Part shown: one piece after another, positions 1 through 5,743 of the stretch
Position numbering within the stretch: the first letter of the stretch is position 1
Layout: each line of letters begins with the position of its first letter
NCBI GenBank assembly: GCA_017960415.1
Contig: JAGCZE010000342.1
Span: forward strand, 1-6,849
From: Lachnospiraceae bacterium
GTDB taxonomy: Bacteria > Bacillota_A > Clostridia > Lachnospirales > Lachnospiraceae
Direction of reading: 5' to 3'
DNA: 6,849 nt
Position numbers and translations under genes: made by a program
The notes under the pieces: model-generated
Database searches by the model: none
What the model was told of the DNA's origin: nothing
The model's input: only the letters and a program-made list of their open reading frames with translations

Positions 1-1213
1 CGGCATCTTCCGGCACATCCGAATAGTAAACCGTCATCTCATCGATCGCAAGCGTTTCTTCGTCTTCGACTTCTACGGTTGACGTCCCGGGACCCGTTAC
101 ACCTCGCATTTGGGCAAGAACATCATCGGCGTCGAATTCTTCATCTTCAGTATCGAAATCAACATACGCGCCTGCGGCATTCATTGCATCGGCATAAGTC
201 TCTGCAGCTTCATCGGCAGCTTTACCTCCGATGCCGAGCAAATGCCATCCGTCACCAAACAGTCCGTCATTTGCCCAGTCGGTAGCCGAAGCACCGACGC
301 CCACCATTGCTATCCAGTAAACAAGGAACATTACTACCGCAAATATCGGAAGACCGAGCCATCTGTTCGTGACTATCCTGTCGATCTTATCAGAAGTGGA
401 AGCCGCTCCGGCATTACGTTTCTTATAACATGCCTTTATGACTTCCGCAATGTATATATAACGTTCATTTGTAATGATACTCTCTGCGTCGTCATCAAGT
501 TCCTTCTCGGCAGCTGCTATATCCTTTTCGACATGAGCAAGTTTTTCCGCCGGGATGTTCATTGATTCAAGGACCTTGTCATCCCTTTCAAATATCTTGA
601 TCGCGTACCATCTCTGCTGTTCTTCGGGCATTTCATGTACTATCGCTTCCTCGATATGTGCGATCGCATGTTCAACAGGTCCGGAGAATGTATGCTGAGG
701 AATGGTCTTTGTATTCTTTGCTGCATCTATTGCTGCCTCTGCCGCTTCCAGGATGCCTGTTTCCTTCAGTGCCGATATCTCGACGACCTTGCATCCGAGC
801 TGCCTCGAAAGCTCGTCAATATTGATCTTGTCGCCGTTCTTTCTGACGATATCGATCATATTGATAGCTACAACAACAGGTATGCCAATTTCGGTCAGCT
901 GTGTTGTCAGGTAAAGGTTACGCTCCAGGTTGGTTCCGTCTACGATATTAAGTATCGCATCGGGCCTTTCGCCCAAAAGGTAATTTCTTGCAACAACCTC
1001 CTCAAGAGTATAAGGTGATAATGAATAAATACCGGGTAGATCGGTGATCGTTACATCATCATGTTTTTTCAGCTTTCCTTCCTTCTTCTCGACCGTTACT
1101 CCGGGCCAGTTTCCGACAAACTGGTTTGAGCCGGTCAATGCATTGAACAGCGTCGTCTTTCCGCTGTTCGGGTTTCCTGCAAGTGCGATTCTCAGACCCA
1201 TCTTCAAATCCAT
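1..1213 (-). CDS. feoB: Ferrous iron transporter FeoB, N-terminal part (cut by left window edge)
   Basis: FeoB is the inner-membrane Fe(II) permease, with a cytosolic GTPase domain, a GDI-like helical domain and a polytopic core. The 404 visible residues show the G domain: P-loop GNPNSGKT (13-20), switch region with NWPGVTVEKK (35-44), G3 DLPG (58-61) and G4 NMID (118-121). A helical linker follows, then the first membrane segment at about 286-307 (LPIFAVVMFLVYW). After it comes a soluble stretch rich in Asp and Glu (about 350-390) before the sequence leaves the window. The remaining membrane core is not visible. The start is uncertain: ATG at 1213 has AAAGGA only about 4 nt upstream, while ATG at 1201 gives MGLRIALAGNPN, closer to the usual FeoB N-terminus. 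It is the third gene of the feo cluster, 211 bp after the second feoA. The family assignment is secure. Confidence 0.96.
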   Translation of the reverse strand, partial: MDLKMGLRIALAGNPNSGKTTLFNALTGSNQFVGNWPGVTVEKKEGKLKKHDDVTITDLPGIYSLSPYTLEEVVARNYLLGERPDAILNIVDGTNLERNLYLTTQLTEIGIPVVVAINMIDIVRKNGDKINIDELSRQLGCKVVEISALKETGILEAAEAAIDAAKNTKTIPQHTFSGPVEHAIAHIEEAIVHEMPEEQQRWYAIKIFERDDKVLESMNIPAEKLAHVEKDIAAAEKELDDDAESIITNERYIYIAEVIKACYKKRNAGAASTSDKIDRIVTNRWLGLPIFAVVMFLVYWIAMVGVGASATDWANDGLFGDGWHLLGIGGKAADEAAETYADAMNAAGAYVDFDTEDEEFDADDVLAQMRGVTGPGTSTVEVEDEETLAIDEMTVYYSDVPEDA

Positions 1214-1318
1214 CCTTTCCTTTAATCTATCTGTTTTATCATATTGATTTTTGTATTTCTCTTCGTACGCTTTACTGCTCTGCCGGTCTGTATGTTTCAA
1301 ATGTATTTCCGAATGGTA

Positions 1319-1362
1319 AGTAACTCTACGCTAACCGTATTTCAGTAACATACTGCTAACCG
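1319..1362. repeat. Degenerate direct repeat AGTAAC-N5-GCTAACCG, two copies
   Basis: The 211-bp gap between the second feoA and feoB (1214-1424) holds no gene. It does contain two 19-bp units, 1319-1337 and 1344-1362, each AGTAAC, five unrelated bases, then GCTAACCG. They repeat with a 25-bp period. The GCTAAC part equals a half-site of the palindromes upstream of the first feoA (GTTAGC on the minus strand). This could be a weak secondary metalloregulator site controlling feoB separately, or decayed operators. No convincing promoter or terminator hairpin is visible elsewhere in the gap. Confidence 0.5.
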
Positions 1363-1424
1363 ATCGAGCTCTTCATAAGCTTATCACAGCAGGCAGTTCA
1401 TCACATATAATTTCGCTATCCGGT

Positions 1425-1646
1425 TTATTTTACTTCGATCATCTCAGCATCCGCTTTACGAAGTGAGAGTTCGTAGTTCCTAACCGTTACCTCTATCGGG
1501 TCACCCAGCGGAGCAACCTTACGAACATAAACAGAGGTATTCTTTGTGATACCCATATCCATAATGCGGCGTTTTACCGCTCCTTCCCCATGAAGCTTTA
1601 CAACCGTTACCGTCTCCCCGATCTTCACGTCTCTTAATGTCTTCAC
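1425..1646 (-). CDS. feoA: FeoA family protein, second copy (GTG start)
   Basis: This is a 73-residue single SH3-like domain protein of the FeoA family, small cytosolic proteins thought to assist or regulate FeoB. Typical features are an N-terminal LRDVKIGETVTVVKL strand pair, the GEGAVKRRIMDMGI helix and turn (about 20-34), a V-x-V-x-x-x-APLGDP strand (41-49), then EVTVRNYELSLRKADAEMI (52-71). The start is GTG at 1646, behind a strong GAGGAGGAG ribosome binding site about 5 nt away. Only 16 bp separate it from the upstream feoA, so the two are surely co-transcribed. It differs strongly from that first copy: this one has the APLGDP-type loop and the basic KRR helix, the other a NGNIIV-type strand. 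The two are therefore paralogues with probably distinct roles, not a recent duplication. Confidence 0.95.
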   Translation of the reverse strand: MKTLRDVKIGETVTVVKLHGEGAVKRRIMDMGITKNTSVYVRKVAPLGDPIEVTVRNYELSLRKADAEMIEVK

Positions 1647-1662
1647 TTTGACTCCTCCTCTT

Positions 1663-1875
1663 TCAGACCATGATCTTTCTTGCCAGTTCGTCGCTGACTG
1701 CCACCCGGCTTTCCTTGACCTTTACGATGATATTCCCGTTCAGGGTGTTTACAATACTGACTTCCCCGCCAACGTTAAAACCGAGGTCTTCCAGGTGCTT
1801 CTTAACTTCCGGACTTCCGCCGATTTTTTTGATTATCTGAGGCTGTCCTGTTTCCGCATAATTCAGAGGCATCAT
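1663..1875 (-). CDS. feoA: FeoA family protein, first copy
   Basis: This is a 70-residue FeoA-type SH3-like domain, the promoter-proximal gene of the feo cluster. Recognisable elements are the helix with EVKKHLEDLGF (23-33), the following GGEVSIVNTLNGNIIVKVKE strands (36-55) and the terminal SRVAVSDELARKIMV (56-70), a classic FeoA ending. It probably acts with FeoB at the cytosolic face of the membrane. I place the start at ATG 1875 (or the next codon, ATG 1872) because GGGAGG lies 5 to 8 nt upstream. A longer reading frame to 1938 exists, but it would translate through a palindromic operator and lacks a ribosome binding site. Its expression is probably controlled by the promoter and the three metalloregulator boxes just upstream. 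Confidence 0.94.
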   Translation of the reverse strand: MMPLNYAETGQPQIIKKIGGSPEVKKHLEDLGFNVGGEVSIVNTLNGNIIVKVKESRVAVSDELARKIMV

Positions 1876-1880
1876 AATTT

Positions 1881-1886
1881 CCTCCC
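1881..1886 (-). promoter_or_regulatory. Ribosome binding site of the first feoA
   Basis: GGGAGG on the minus strand is followed by AAATT and then tandem ATG ATG codons at 1875 and 1872. It fixes the start of the first feoA and rules against the longer upstream frame. Confidence 0.88.
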
Positions 1887-1897
1887 AACCTTTTGTA

Positions 1898-1911
1898 TTA
1901 GCAAGTGCTAA
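1898..1911. promoter_or_regulatory. Metalloregulator box 1, perfect palindrome TTAGCA-AG-TGCTAA
   Basis: Two 6-bp arms are perfectly complementary around a 2-bp centre. The box lies in the presumed feo 5' leader, just upstream of the ribosome binding site. DtxR/IdeR/MntR-family repressors bind interrupted palindromes with TTAG/CTAA ends, and a gene of that family lies about 190 bp away. Operator function is inferred; the palindrome is seen directly. Confidence 0.78.
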
Positions 1912-1931
1912 CCGTGCGTTAAAAATAATAG

Positions 1932-1945
1932 TTAGCATCTTCTAA
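1932..1945. promoter_or_regulatory. Metalloregulator box 2, TTAGCA-TC-TTCTAA
   Basis: This is the same 14-bp palindrome with one mismatch in the right arm. It is extended by a matching outer G and C, giving GTTAGC...TCTAAC at 1931-1946. It lies roughly from +2 to +17 of the predicted feo transcript, 34 bp centre-to-centre from box 1. A bound repressor here would block promoter clearance. Confidence 0.75.
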
Positions 1946-1954
1946 CCATCACAC

Positions 1955-1983
1955 ATTATAATTAGTCTATGCTAACATGTCAA
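1955..1983 (-). promoter_or_regulatory. Consensus sigma-70 promoter of the feo operon
   Basis: On the minus strand, TTGACA (1983-1978) and TATAAT (1960-1955) are separated by exactly 17 bp, a perfect match to the vegetative sigma factor consensus. Directly upstream of the -35 (1984-2005) is a run of A and T including seven consecutive A bases, which could act as an UP element. The predicted transcript starts near 1948, leaving a leader of about 70 nt before the first feoA. Such a strong promoter makes sense if it is tightly repressed, and box 3 fills its spacer. Confidence 0.9.
1962..1975. promoter_or_regulatory. Metalloregulator box 3, TTAGTC-TA-TGCTAA, inside the promoter spacer
   Basis: This copy has one consensus arm (TGCTAA) and one with two mismatches (TTAGTC). 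It lies wholly between the -35 and -10 elements, 30 bp centre-to-centre from box 2. A protein bound here would directly exclude RNA polymerase. It is weaker as a palindrome than boxes 1 and 2, but its position supports a real operator. Confidence 0.72.
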
Positions 1984-2020
1984 CTATTTTTTTAATAAAA
2001 TTTTAGATTTGTTTCCTGAT

Positions 2021-2048
2021 TTGCTATTGAAGGGTATATTTTTATATG
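2021..2048 (+). promoter_or_regulatory. Possible promoter of the DtxR-type regulator gene
   Basis: TTGCTA (2021-2026) and TATATG (2043-2048) with a 16-bp spacer are the best candidate -35 and -10 pair upstream of the regulator. Both are imperfect, and other AT-rich -10 choices (for example TATATT at 2035) cannot be excluded. The promoter would be far weaker than the divergent feo promoter. Confidence 0.35.
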
Positions 2049-2049
2049 G

Positions 2050-2063
2050 TAAGCTATTGCTAA
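2050..2063. promoter_or_regulatory. Weak metalloregulator box near the regulator promoter, TAAGCT-AT-TGCTAA
   Basis: One arm (TGCTAA) matches the feo boxes exactly and the other is degenerate. The site lies just downstream of the candidate -10 of the regulator gene, where it could give negative autoregulation. The evidence is a half-site plus position only. Confidence 0.4.
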
Positions 2064-2096
2064 AGATATGCAGAAAAACAAAGGAGAACGATCGTT

Positions 2097-2468
2097 ATGG
2101 CACTGCAGGAATCCGGTGAGATGTATCTTGAAACTATTTATGTTCTTTCGCAGAAATCAAATACCGTTCGCGCTATAGATGTGGGTGAATATATGGGATT
2201 TTCGAAGCCCTCTGTCAGTCGTGCGCTGGGATTGCTCAAAGAAGAAGGTCTTTTGAGGAAAGACAAGGATGGTTACCTCAAGCTTACCGAAGCCGGAGAC
2301 ATACTTGCGAAGCGTATTTACGAGCGTCATACTGTGCTCACCCAGATACTGAAGAATCTCGGTGTAGATGATGAAACTGCCGCCGAAGACGCCTGCCGTA
2401 TGGAGCATTACATCAGCGATACTACTTTTGATGCGATAAAAGCCCACATGAAAGAGCACGGTGCCTGA
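2097..2468 (+). CDS. DtxR/IdeR-family metal-dependent transcriptional repressor (short form)
   Basis: This is a 123-residue cytosolic DNA-binding protein. Residues 1-65 form the winged helix-turn-helix, with recognition-helix region FSKPSVSRALGLLKEEGLL (35-53) and wing GYLKLTEAG (59-67). Residues 70-123 form the dimerisation and metal-binding helices. By alignment from memory to DtxR, the primary-site ligands M10, C102, E105 and H106 correspond to M9, C100, E103 and H104 here, and H79 to H78. A Met instead of Asp at position 9 points to Fe(II) rather than Mn(II) as co-repressor. The C-terminal SH3-like domain of DtxR (about 226 residues) is absent, so the length is nearer MntR (142). AAGGAG lies 10 nt before the ATG. 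It is divergent from feo, with matching palindromes between them, so it is very probably the feo repressor. Confidence 0.93.
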   Translation: MALQESGEMYLETIYVLSQKSNTVRAIDVGEYMGFSKPSVSRALGLLKEEGLLRKDKDGYLKLTEAGDILAKRIYERHTVLTQILKNLGVDDETAAEDACRMEHYISDTTFDAIKAHMKEHGA

Positions 2469-2502
2469 CGAGCGGCAGTTAATAAGACTAACTTTCATTT
2501 AT

Positions 2503-4719
2503 TCAGGATATATAATCTTTATATATCCTGTTTTTATTTCTTTTTTCTTCCAAAGACAGCTTCTCACATCCCGCTATATCATAGGCTCCGAATGCATTAA
2601 AAAGCCTTGAAGCCGGATCAAGTTCCACATAGGTAACCCACGGCAGCCAGTGATGAAGCGTGTTCAATACCTGATCGGCGAATCCGCCGCCCTCCCACGA
2701 AAGACCTTTTACGGCATAACCGAAATCTCCGTAGATATCATTTGCCTGTTTTGAGTTATTATGTATGAATTCCGCGTAATCCCTGTAATGTTCGTCTCCG
2801 GTAATGATATATATACGGTAATAGATAAACGCACATGCAGCCATATACATGTCACCGCCGCCGGTACCGATGGTTACGGGACTCTGGCCGCTGATAGAAC
2901 GCTTTGAAAGAGGACTTTCGGGTTTGTCGCAGTATACCGGGAAAGACCAGGAATATGTCCATGTTTCGGTATAATCGGCTGCGCCCAAAAGTGCCTCAAG
3001 CCACTTTTCTTCTCCGGTCAGATCATACAGTGCAAGAAAACCAAACATCGCGTATATTCCCGATTCATTGTCGGTCACATCGGCATTGTCACAGGTCGAC
3101 CCACGATATTCCATATTCTTATAGACGTTTTCATATGACCACATGCCCGCATTCAGTGCCGAAACTTTATATTCTTCTTTGCCCGTAACAAGATACAATT
3201 GTACGAAGAAACGCACGATACTGATGGTGTTCGCCTTCGAATCCATGCGCATCGTGCCCTCCGGCTCGTAAGCACGATAGAAGGACCCGTCTTCGTTTTG
3301 TATTTTAATAAAGAATCTTGCGGCATTTTCACAGAATTCAAGCCAGTCCGGATGTTCTTCGGTCTTTTTCCTCGTCAGAACATACGCGTCAAGGATATTT
3401 TCAAGACCGTCGGCCGACATGCGCAGCCAGACCGGATAAGGCTCGAAGGCTTTGTTTATGGGACTGTAGCAGCCTTTCGGAGCACCGTATTCATTTGCAC
3501 CGTTCTTAACCCAGAAGAGTATCATGTTTTGGCCTTTTTCGAAGGCTTCGTTATCATTTTCGCGCAGGCCGTATTCCATAAGCTGGTATCCGATACCGGG
3601 CTGCTGCCCCACAAATCCGAACTGCATTGAAATACTGTCAACATCCATATCCGGTAAAAATGCAGAAAACGGCACTCCCCATGCCCCATCACCGTAATCC
3701 CGCGCAAGGGCCTTCATAGCATTGATATTATTTTTGTACTGAAGCTCCTGGTCTACTTCAAAGAGCTTGTCACGCAGCCTGTCATATACCGAACGCCAGG
3801 CGCTACGCATCATCGGATAAAAGCCGTCAAACTGCCCAAGATCGATCCTAACCTCATAATGATCCGAAAAACCTTTTTCCATCGGATGAAGCACGCGGTT
3901 AAATGTCTTGGTTTTCATCATATAATCGACGTTATATACCTGCTGCCGGTCACCTATCTGCCCGTCAGACCCCGGATAAACATAGTCAATGGTAATACCG
4001 TCTCTTACTGCCCCGGTCTCTTTTCTGACGGGAAAACCGTAATACAGGTAATTGACAGTCTTATTCTCGGGCTTTGAAAGACCTAACGAACCAACCGTAT
4101 ACTCCCGGTCGATCGCCTGTGTAAAATGATGCATCCTGCGTCTGGGAAGCGTTACATCTGATCTTTCACGTGAGAACATGATGGTTTCGCCGTTTTTCTT
4201 GCATTGCGCGGCAAAAAGAGGCAGCGTAAGTGCTGTCTCCTTTCTCCAGAAATACTCACAATCGGGATCAAAGCCTATTACGTAGGGACGTGCAAATTTA
4301 TTATCCATATACCATGTTGCCGGAGCAAAGCAGTCATAATCACGGATGGTTTCGGCATCCGGCAGAACAAATGATATCTTTGAAGCAAAGCCAAGATCCT
4401 CGGTTCCTTTTGAAAGAACGGTCACTGTACGTGAAACCGTCATTCCGTGGCTTTTGACGTCATATACATCCTCAAAGCTCAGCTTTGAACCGTTTGGCGT
4501 TTCAAAAATACCTCCGGCAAAAATCTTGTCGTTGCCTTTTTCCTGCACTTCATCATACGGCTTGTCGTAAAACTCGGTCACAGCCATTGTTGTTTTTACA
4601 AACAGATACATCGGACGCCTGTTGTAATAGAGCGCTCTTCCGTTCTTTTCTATTACTACCCCGCCATTATCAAAAACGTACTCATAATCACCGGTTTTCA
4701 GCTTCATTTTTGCCCCCAT
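2503..4719 (-). CDS. Unassigned 738-residue protein, probable six-hairpin glycan-active enzyme
   Basis: I do not recognise the exact family. No signal peptide or membrane segment is visible, so it is probably cytoplasmic. The first roughly 290 residues are strand-rich, like the beta-sandwich that precedes (alpha/alpha)6 barrels in several glycosidase and phosphorylase families. From about 300 to 715 the pattern is helical-hairpin repeats: AARFFIKIQNEDGSF (466-480), SGIYAMFGFLALYDLTGEEKW (553-573), MYMAACAFIYYRIYIITGDEHY (624-645). Loops rich in Gly, Trp and acidic residues that could line an active site include GQQPGIGY (371-378), the Asp cluster 544-550, and GGGFADQ (677-683) with the Trp-rich stretch after it. 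The ATG at 4719 overlaps the kinase gene by 32 bp; ATG 4707 with GGGGG upstream is an alternative. The last 10 codons run through the terminator of the convergent regulator gene. Substrate and reaction are unknown. Confidence 0.72.
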   Translation of the reverse strand: MGAKMKLKTGDYEYVFDNGGVVIEKNGRALYYNRRPMYLFVKTTMAVTEFYDKPYDEVQEKGNDKIFAGGIFETPNGSKLSFEDVYDVKSHGMTVSRTVTVLSKGTEDLGFASKISFVLPDAETIRDYDCFAPATWYMDNKFARPYVIGFDPDCEYFWRKETALTLPLFAAQCKKNGETIMFSRERSDVTLPRRRMHHFTQAIDREYTVGSLGLSKPENKTVNYLYYGFPVRKETGAVRDGITIDYVYPGSDGQIGDRQQVYNVDYMMKTKTFNRVLHPMEKGFSDHYEVRIDLGQFDGFYPMMRSAWRSVYDRLRDKLFEVDQELQYKNNINAMKALARDYGDGAWGVPFSAFLPDMDVDSISMQFGFVGQQPGIGYQLMEYGLRENDNEAFEKGQNMILFWVKNGANEYGAPKGCYSPINKAFEPYPVWLRMSADGLENILDAYVLTRKKTEEHPDWLEFCENAARFFIKIQNEDGSFYRAYEPEGTMRMDSKANTISIVRFFVQLYLVTGKEEYKVSALNAGMWSYENVYKNMEYRGSTCDNADVTDNESGIYAMFGFLALYDLTGEEKWLEALLGAADYTETWTYSWSFPVYCDKPESPLSKRSISGQSPVTIGTGGGDMYMAACAFIYYRIYIITGDEHYRDYAEFIHNNSKQANDIYGDFGYAVKGLSWEGGGFADQVLNTLHHWLPWVTYVELDPASRLFNAFGAYDIAGCEKLSLEEKRNKNRIYKDYIS
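2504..2535 (+). terminator. Rho-independent terminator of the regulator gene
   Basis: A perfect 12-bp stem (CAGGATATATAA at 2504-2515, TTATATATCCTG at 2519-2530) with a TCT loop is followed by TTTTT and more T-rich sequence. It starts 35 bp after the regulator stop codon. The stem lies inside the coding end of the convergent 738-residue gene, whose TGA (2505-2503) overlaps the stem base. On the minus strand no T-run follows the hairpin, so it seems one-directional. Confidence 0.88.
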
Positions 4720-5605
4720 ACTTTATAAACATTTGCCAAAGAGTTTCTTTCTGCGCGATCCCAAACAACAGTATCTTCCAAAGCGAATCTACCGCATAAG
4801 GTCCGTAATCCTGCATATAAGAAATATGCATCTGTTCCGCACCTTTGAATATAAGCTCATACTCTTCTTCGGATATTTTGTCTGTACCGTAATACCCTTT
4901 AAGAAAGCTGCAAGCCAGATCAAACCTGTAATGCATTTCTTCGGTATCATGGTTAAAATCAACAAACTGCATAAAGAACGGCCAGCCAAGGTCCAGGTAC
5001 CTGCTGCCGAGCCCCGCATCATCCAGGTCAATGAAGACAACATTTCCGTCTTTCCCAAGCATTGTATTATGCGGTCCGATGTCCGTGTGGACAAAGCATT
5101 GGTCCAGCTTTTCAAAATCAGGAAGCGTATCAAGGATCGCATCGAAATCCTTCACAAACTCATGCTCCCTAAACCAGGTGTAGAAACGGGATTTACTCTG
5201 CGACATCGGGGATTTTCCGGAATATCCTTGAAGGCTGTGAAGCTTCCTTGCGGCCTGCCCGATCAAGAATTCATCTTCCGGGGTTTCCTCCATTTTTCGT
5301 CCTTCAATGAACTGCATCAGGTAGAACCAGTAATTCAGGTCTTTTATATAGTATTCTCCTGTTTTGGCAGGGTAGATCACCGGCGCCATGCCATGTTCAT
5401 TTCCTAAAAACAGATGTGCCTGAACATTGCTCTTTATTGTAGCTTCAGGCATTTTGTCGGGAGAACCCTTCAAAAGATAATTTCCGGATCGTGTATTTAT
5501 CCTGAATATCAGCCTGCCCGATCCTTCGTTGAATTGGGGACCGATCTCGGGATTATCCAGATTCCAGTTAAATACTGCTTTTTCAACCACATTCAAACAA
5601 GTCAT
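4688..5605 (-). CDS. APH-fold phosphotransferase (small-molecule kinase)
   Basis: This 305-residue cytosolic protein has the aminoglycoside phosphotransferase / homoserine kinase II fold. An N-lobe with a Gly-containing loop (NEGSGRLIF, 26-34) is followed by a candidate ATP-binding lysine in YLLKGSP (K46). The hinge region is about YLMQFIEGRKM (95-105). The C-lobe carries the Brenner-type catalytic motif HTDIGPHN (173-180; base D175, metal ligand N180) and the DFG-equivalent FIDLDDAG (191-198; D193). Members phosphorylate antibiotics, choline, homoserine, fructosamine, N-acetylhexosamines or maltose, and the motifs do not tell which. Its 3' end overlaps the start of the 738-residue gene, so the two are likely translationally coupled. 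A sugar or sugar derivative is therefore a reasonable substrate guess. AAAGGGATGG precedes the ATG at 5605. Antibiotic resistance is less likely, given the context. Confidence 0.85.
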   Translation of the reverse strand: MTCLNVVEKAVFNWNLDNPEIGPQFNEGSGRLIFRINTRSGNYLLKGSPDKMPEATIKSNVQAHLFLGNEHGMAPVIYPAKTGEYYIKDLNYWFYLMQFIEGRKMEETPEDEFLIGQAARKLHSLQGYSGKSPMSQSKSRFYTWFREHEFVKDFDAILDTLPDFEKLDQCFVHTDIGPHNTMLGKDGNVVFIDLDDAGLGSRYLDLGWPFFMQFVDFNHDTEEMHYRFDLACSFLKGYYGTDKISEEEYELIFKGAEQMHISYMQDYGPYAVDSLWKILLFGIAQKETLWQMFIKYGGKNEAENR

Positions 5606-5625
5606 ACCATCCCTTTCTGAACCAT

Positions 5626-5686
5626 GGGGACGGGGTTACAGGTTTATTTTGTAACCCGGAAAAATTGAACCATTAACCCCGTCCCC
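5626..5686. repeat. REP-like hairpin element with GGGGACGGGGTTA arms
   Basis: The 138-bp gap between the broken GH43 gene and the kinase (5606-5743) holds a 61-bp element. Its outer arms, GGGGACGGGGTTA (5626-5638) and TAACCCCGTCCCC (5674-5686), are a perfect 13-bp inverted repeat. CC and GG just outside (5622-5623, 5689-5690) could extend the stem past two mismatches. Inside, GGGTTACA (5633-5640) can pair instead with TGTAACCC (5650-5657), so two exclusive folds are possible. GGGGACGGGG-type palindromes recur in many bacterial genomes as REP-like repeats, often beside Y1 (IS200-like, RAYT) transposase genes. That link is from general knowledge; no transposase gene is in this window. Confidence 0.75.
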
Positions 5687-5743
5687 TAGGTTTACACGGC
5701 TTCATTGTGATCCTAATATGTTTTGATCAGCTTTATTTGTGGC

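Noticed and set aside
110..565. A 151-residue open frame on the plus strand
   Set aside because: It lies opposite the FeoB coding frame and has no domain features, so it is a shadow of feoB.
1214..1260. Possible internal promoter for feoB (TATGAT at about 1238-1243)
   Set aside because: The -10-like element is good, but nothing resembling a -35 lies 16-18 bp upstream.
1663..1938. Longer 91-residue frame for the first feoA
   Set aside because: Its extra N-terminal 21 residues run through operator box 1, begin inside box 2 with no ribosome binding site, and do not look like FeoA, while GGGAGG sits just before ATG 1875.
1876..1948. Riboswitch in the feo leader
   Set aside because: The leader is about 70 nt and its structure is explained by the DNA palindromes; no known riboswitch core is recognisable.
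2478..2492. GTTAATAAGACTAAC, a further possible metalloregulator box
   Set aside because: Only the GTTA and TAAC ends match, the centre is off by a base, and it lies between two gene ends with no promoter.
4733..5407. A 224-residue open frame on the plus strand
   Set aside because: It is antisense to the kinase, whose catalytic motifs are clear. It shows no recognisable domain, ribosome binding site or promoter.
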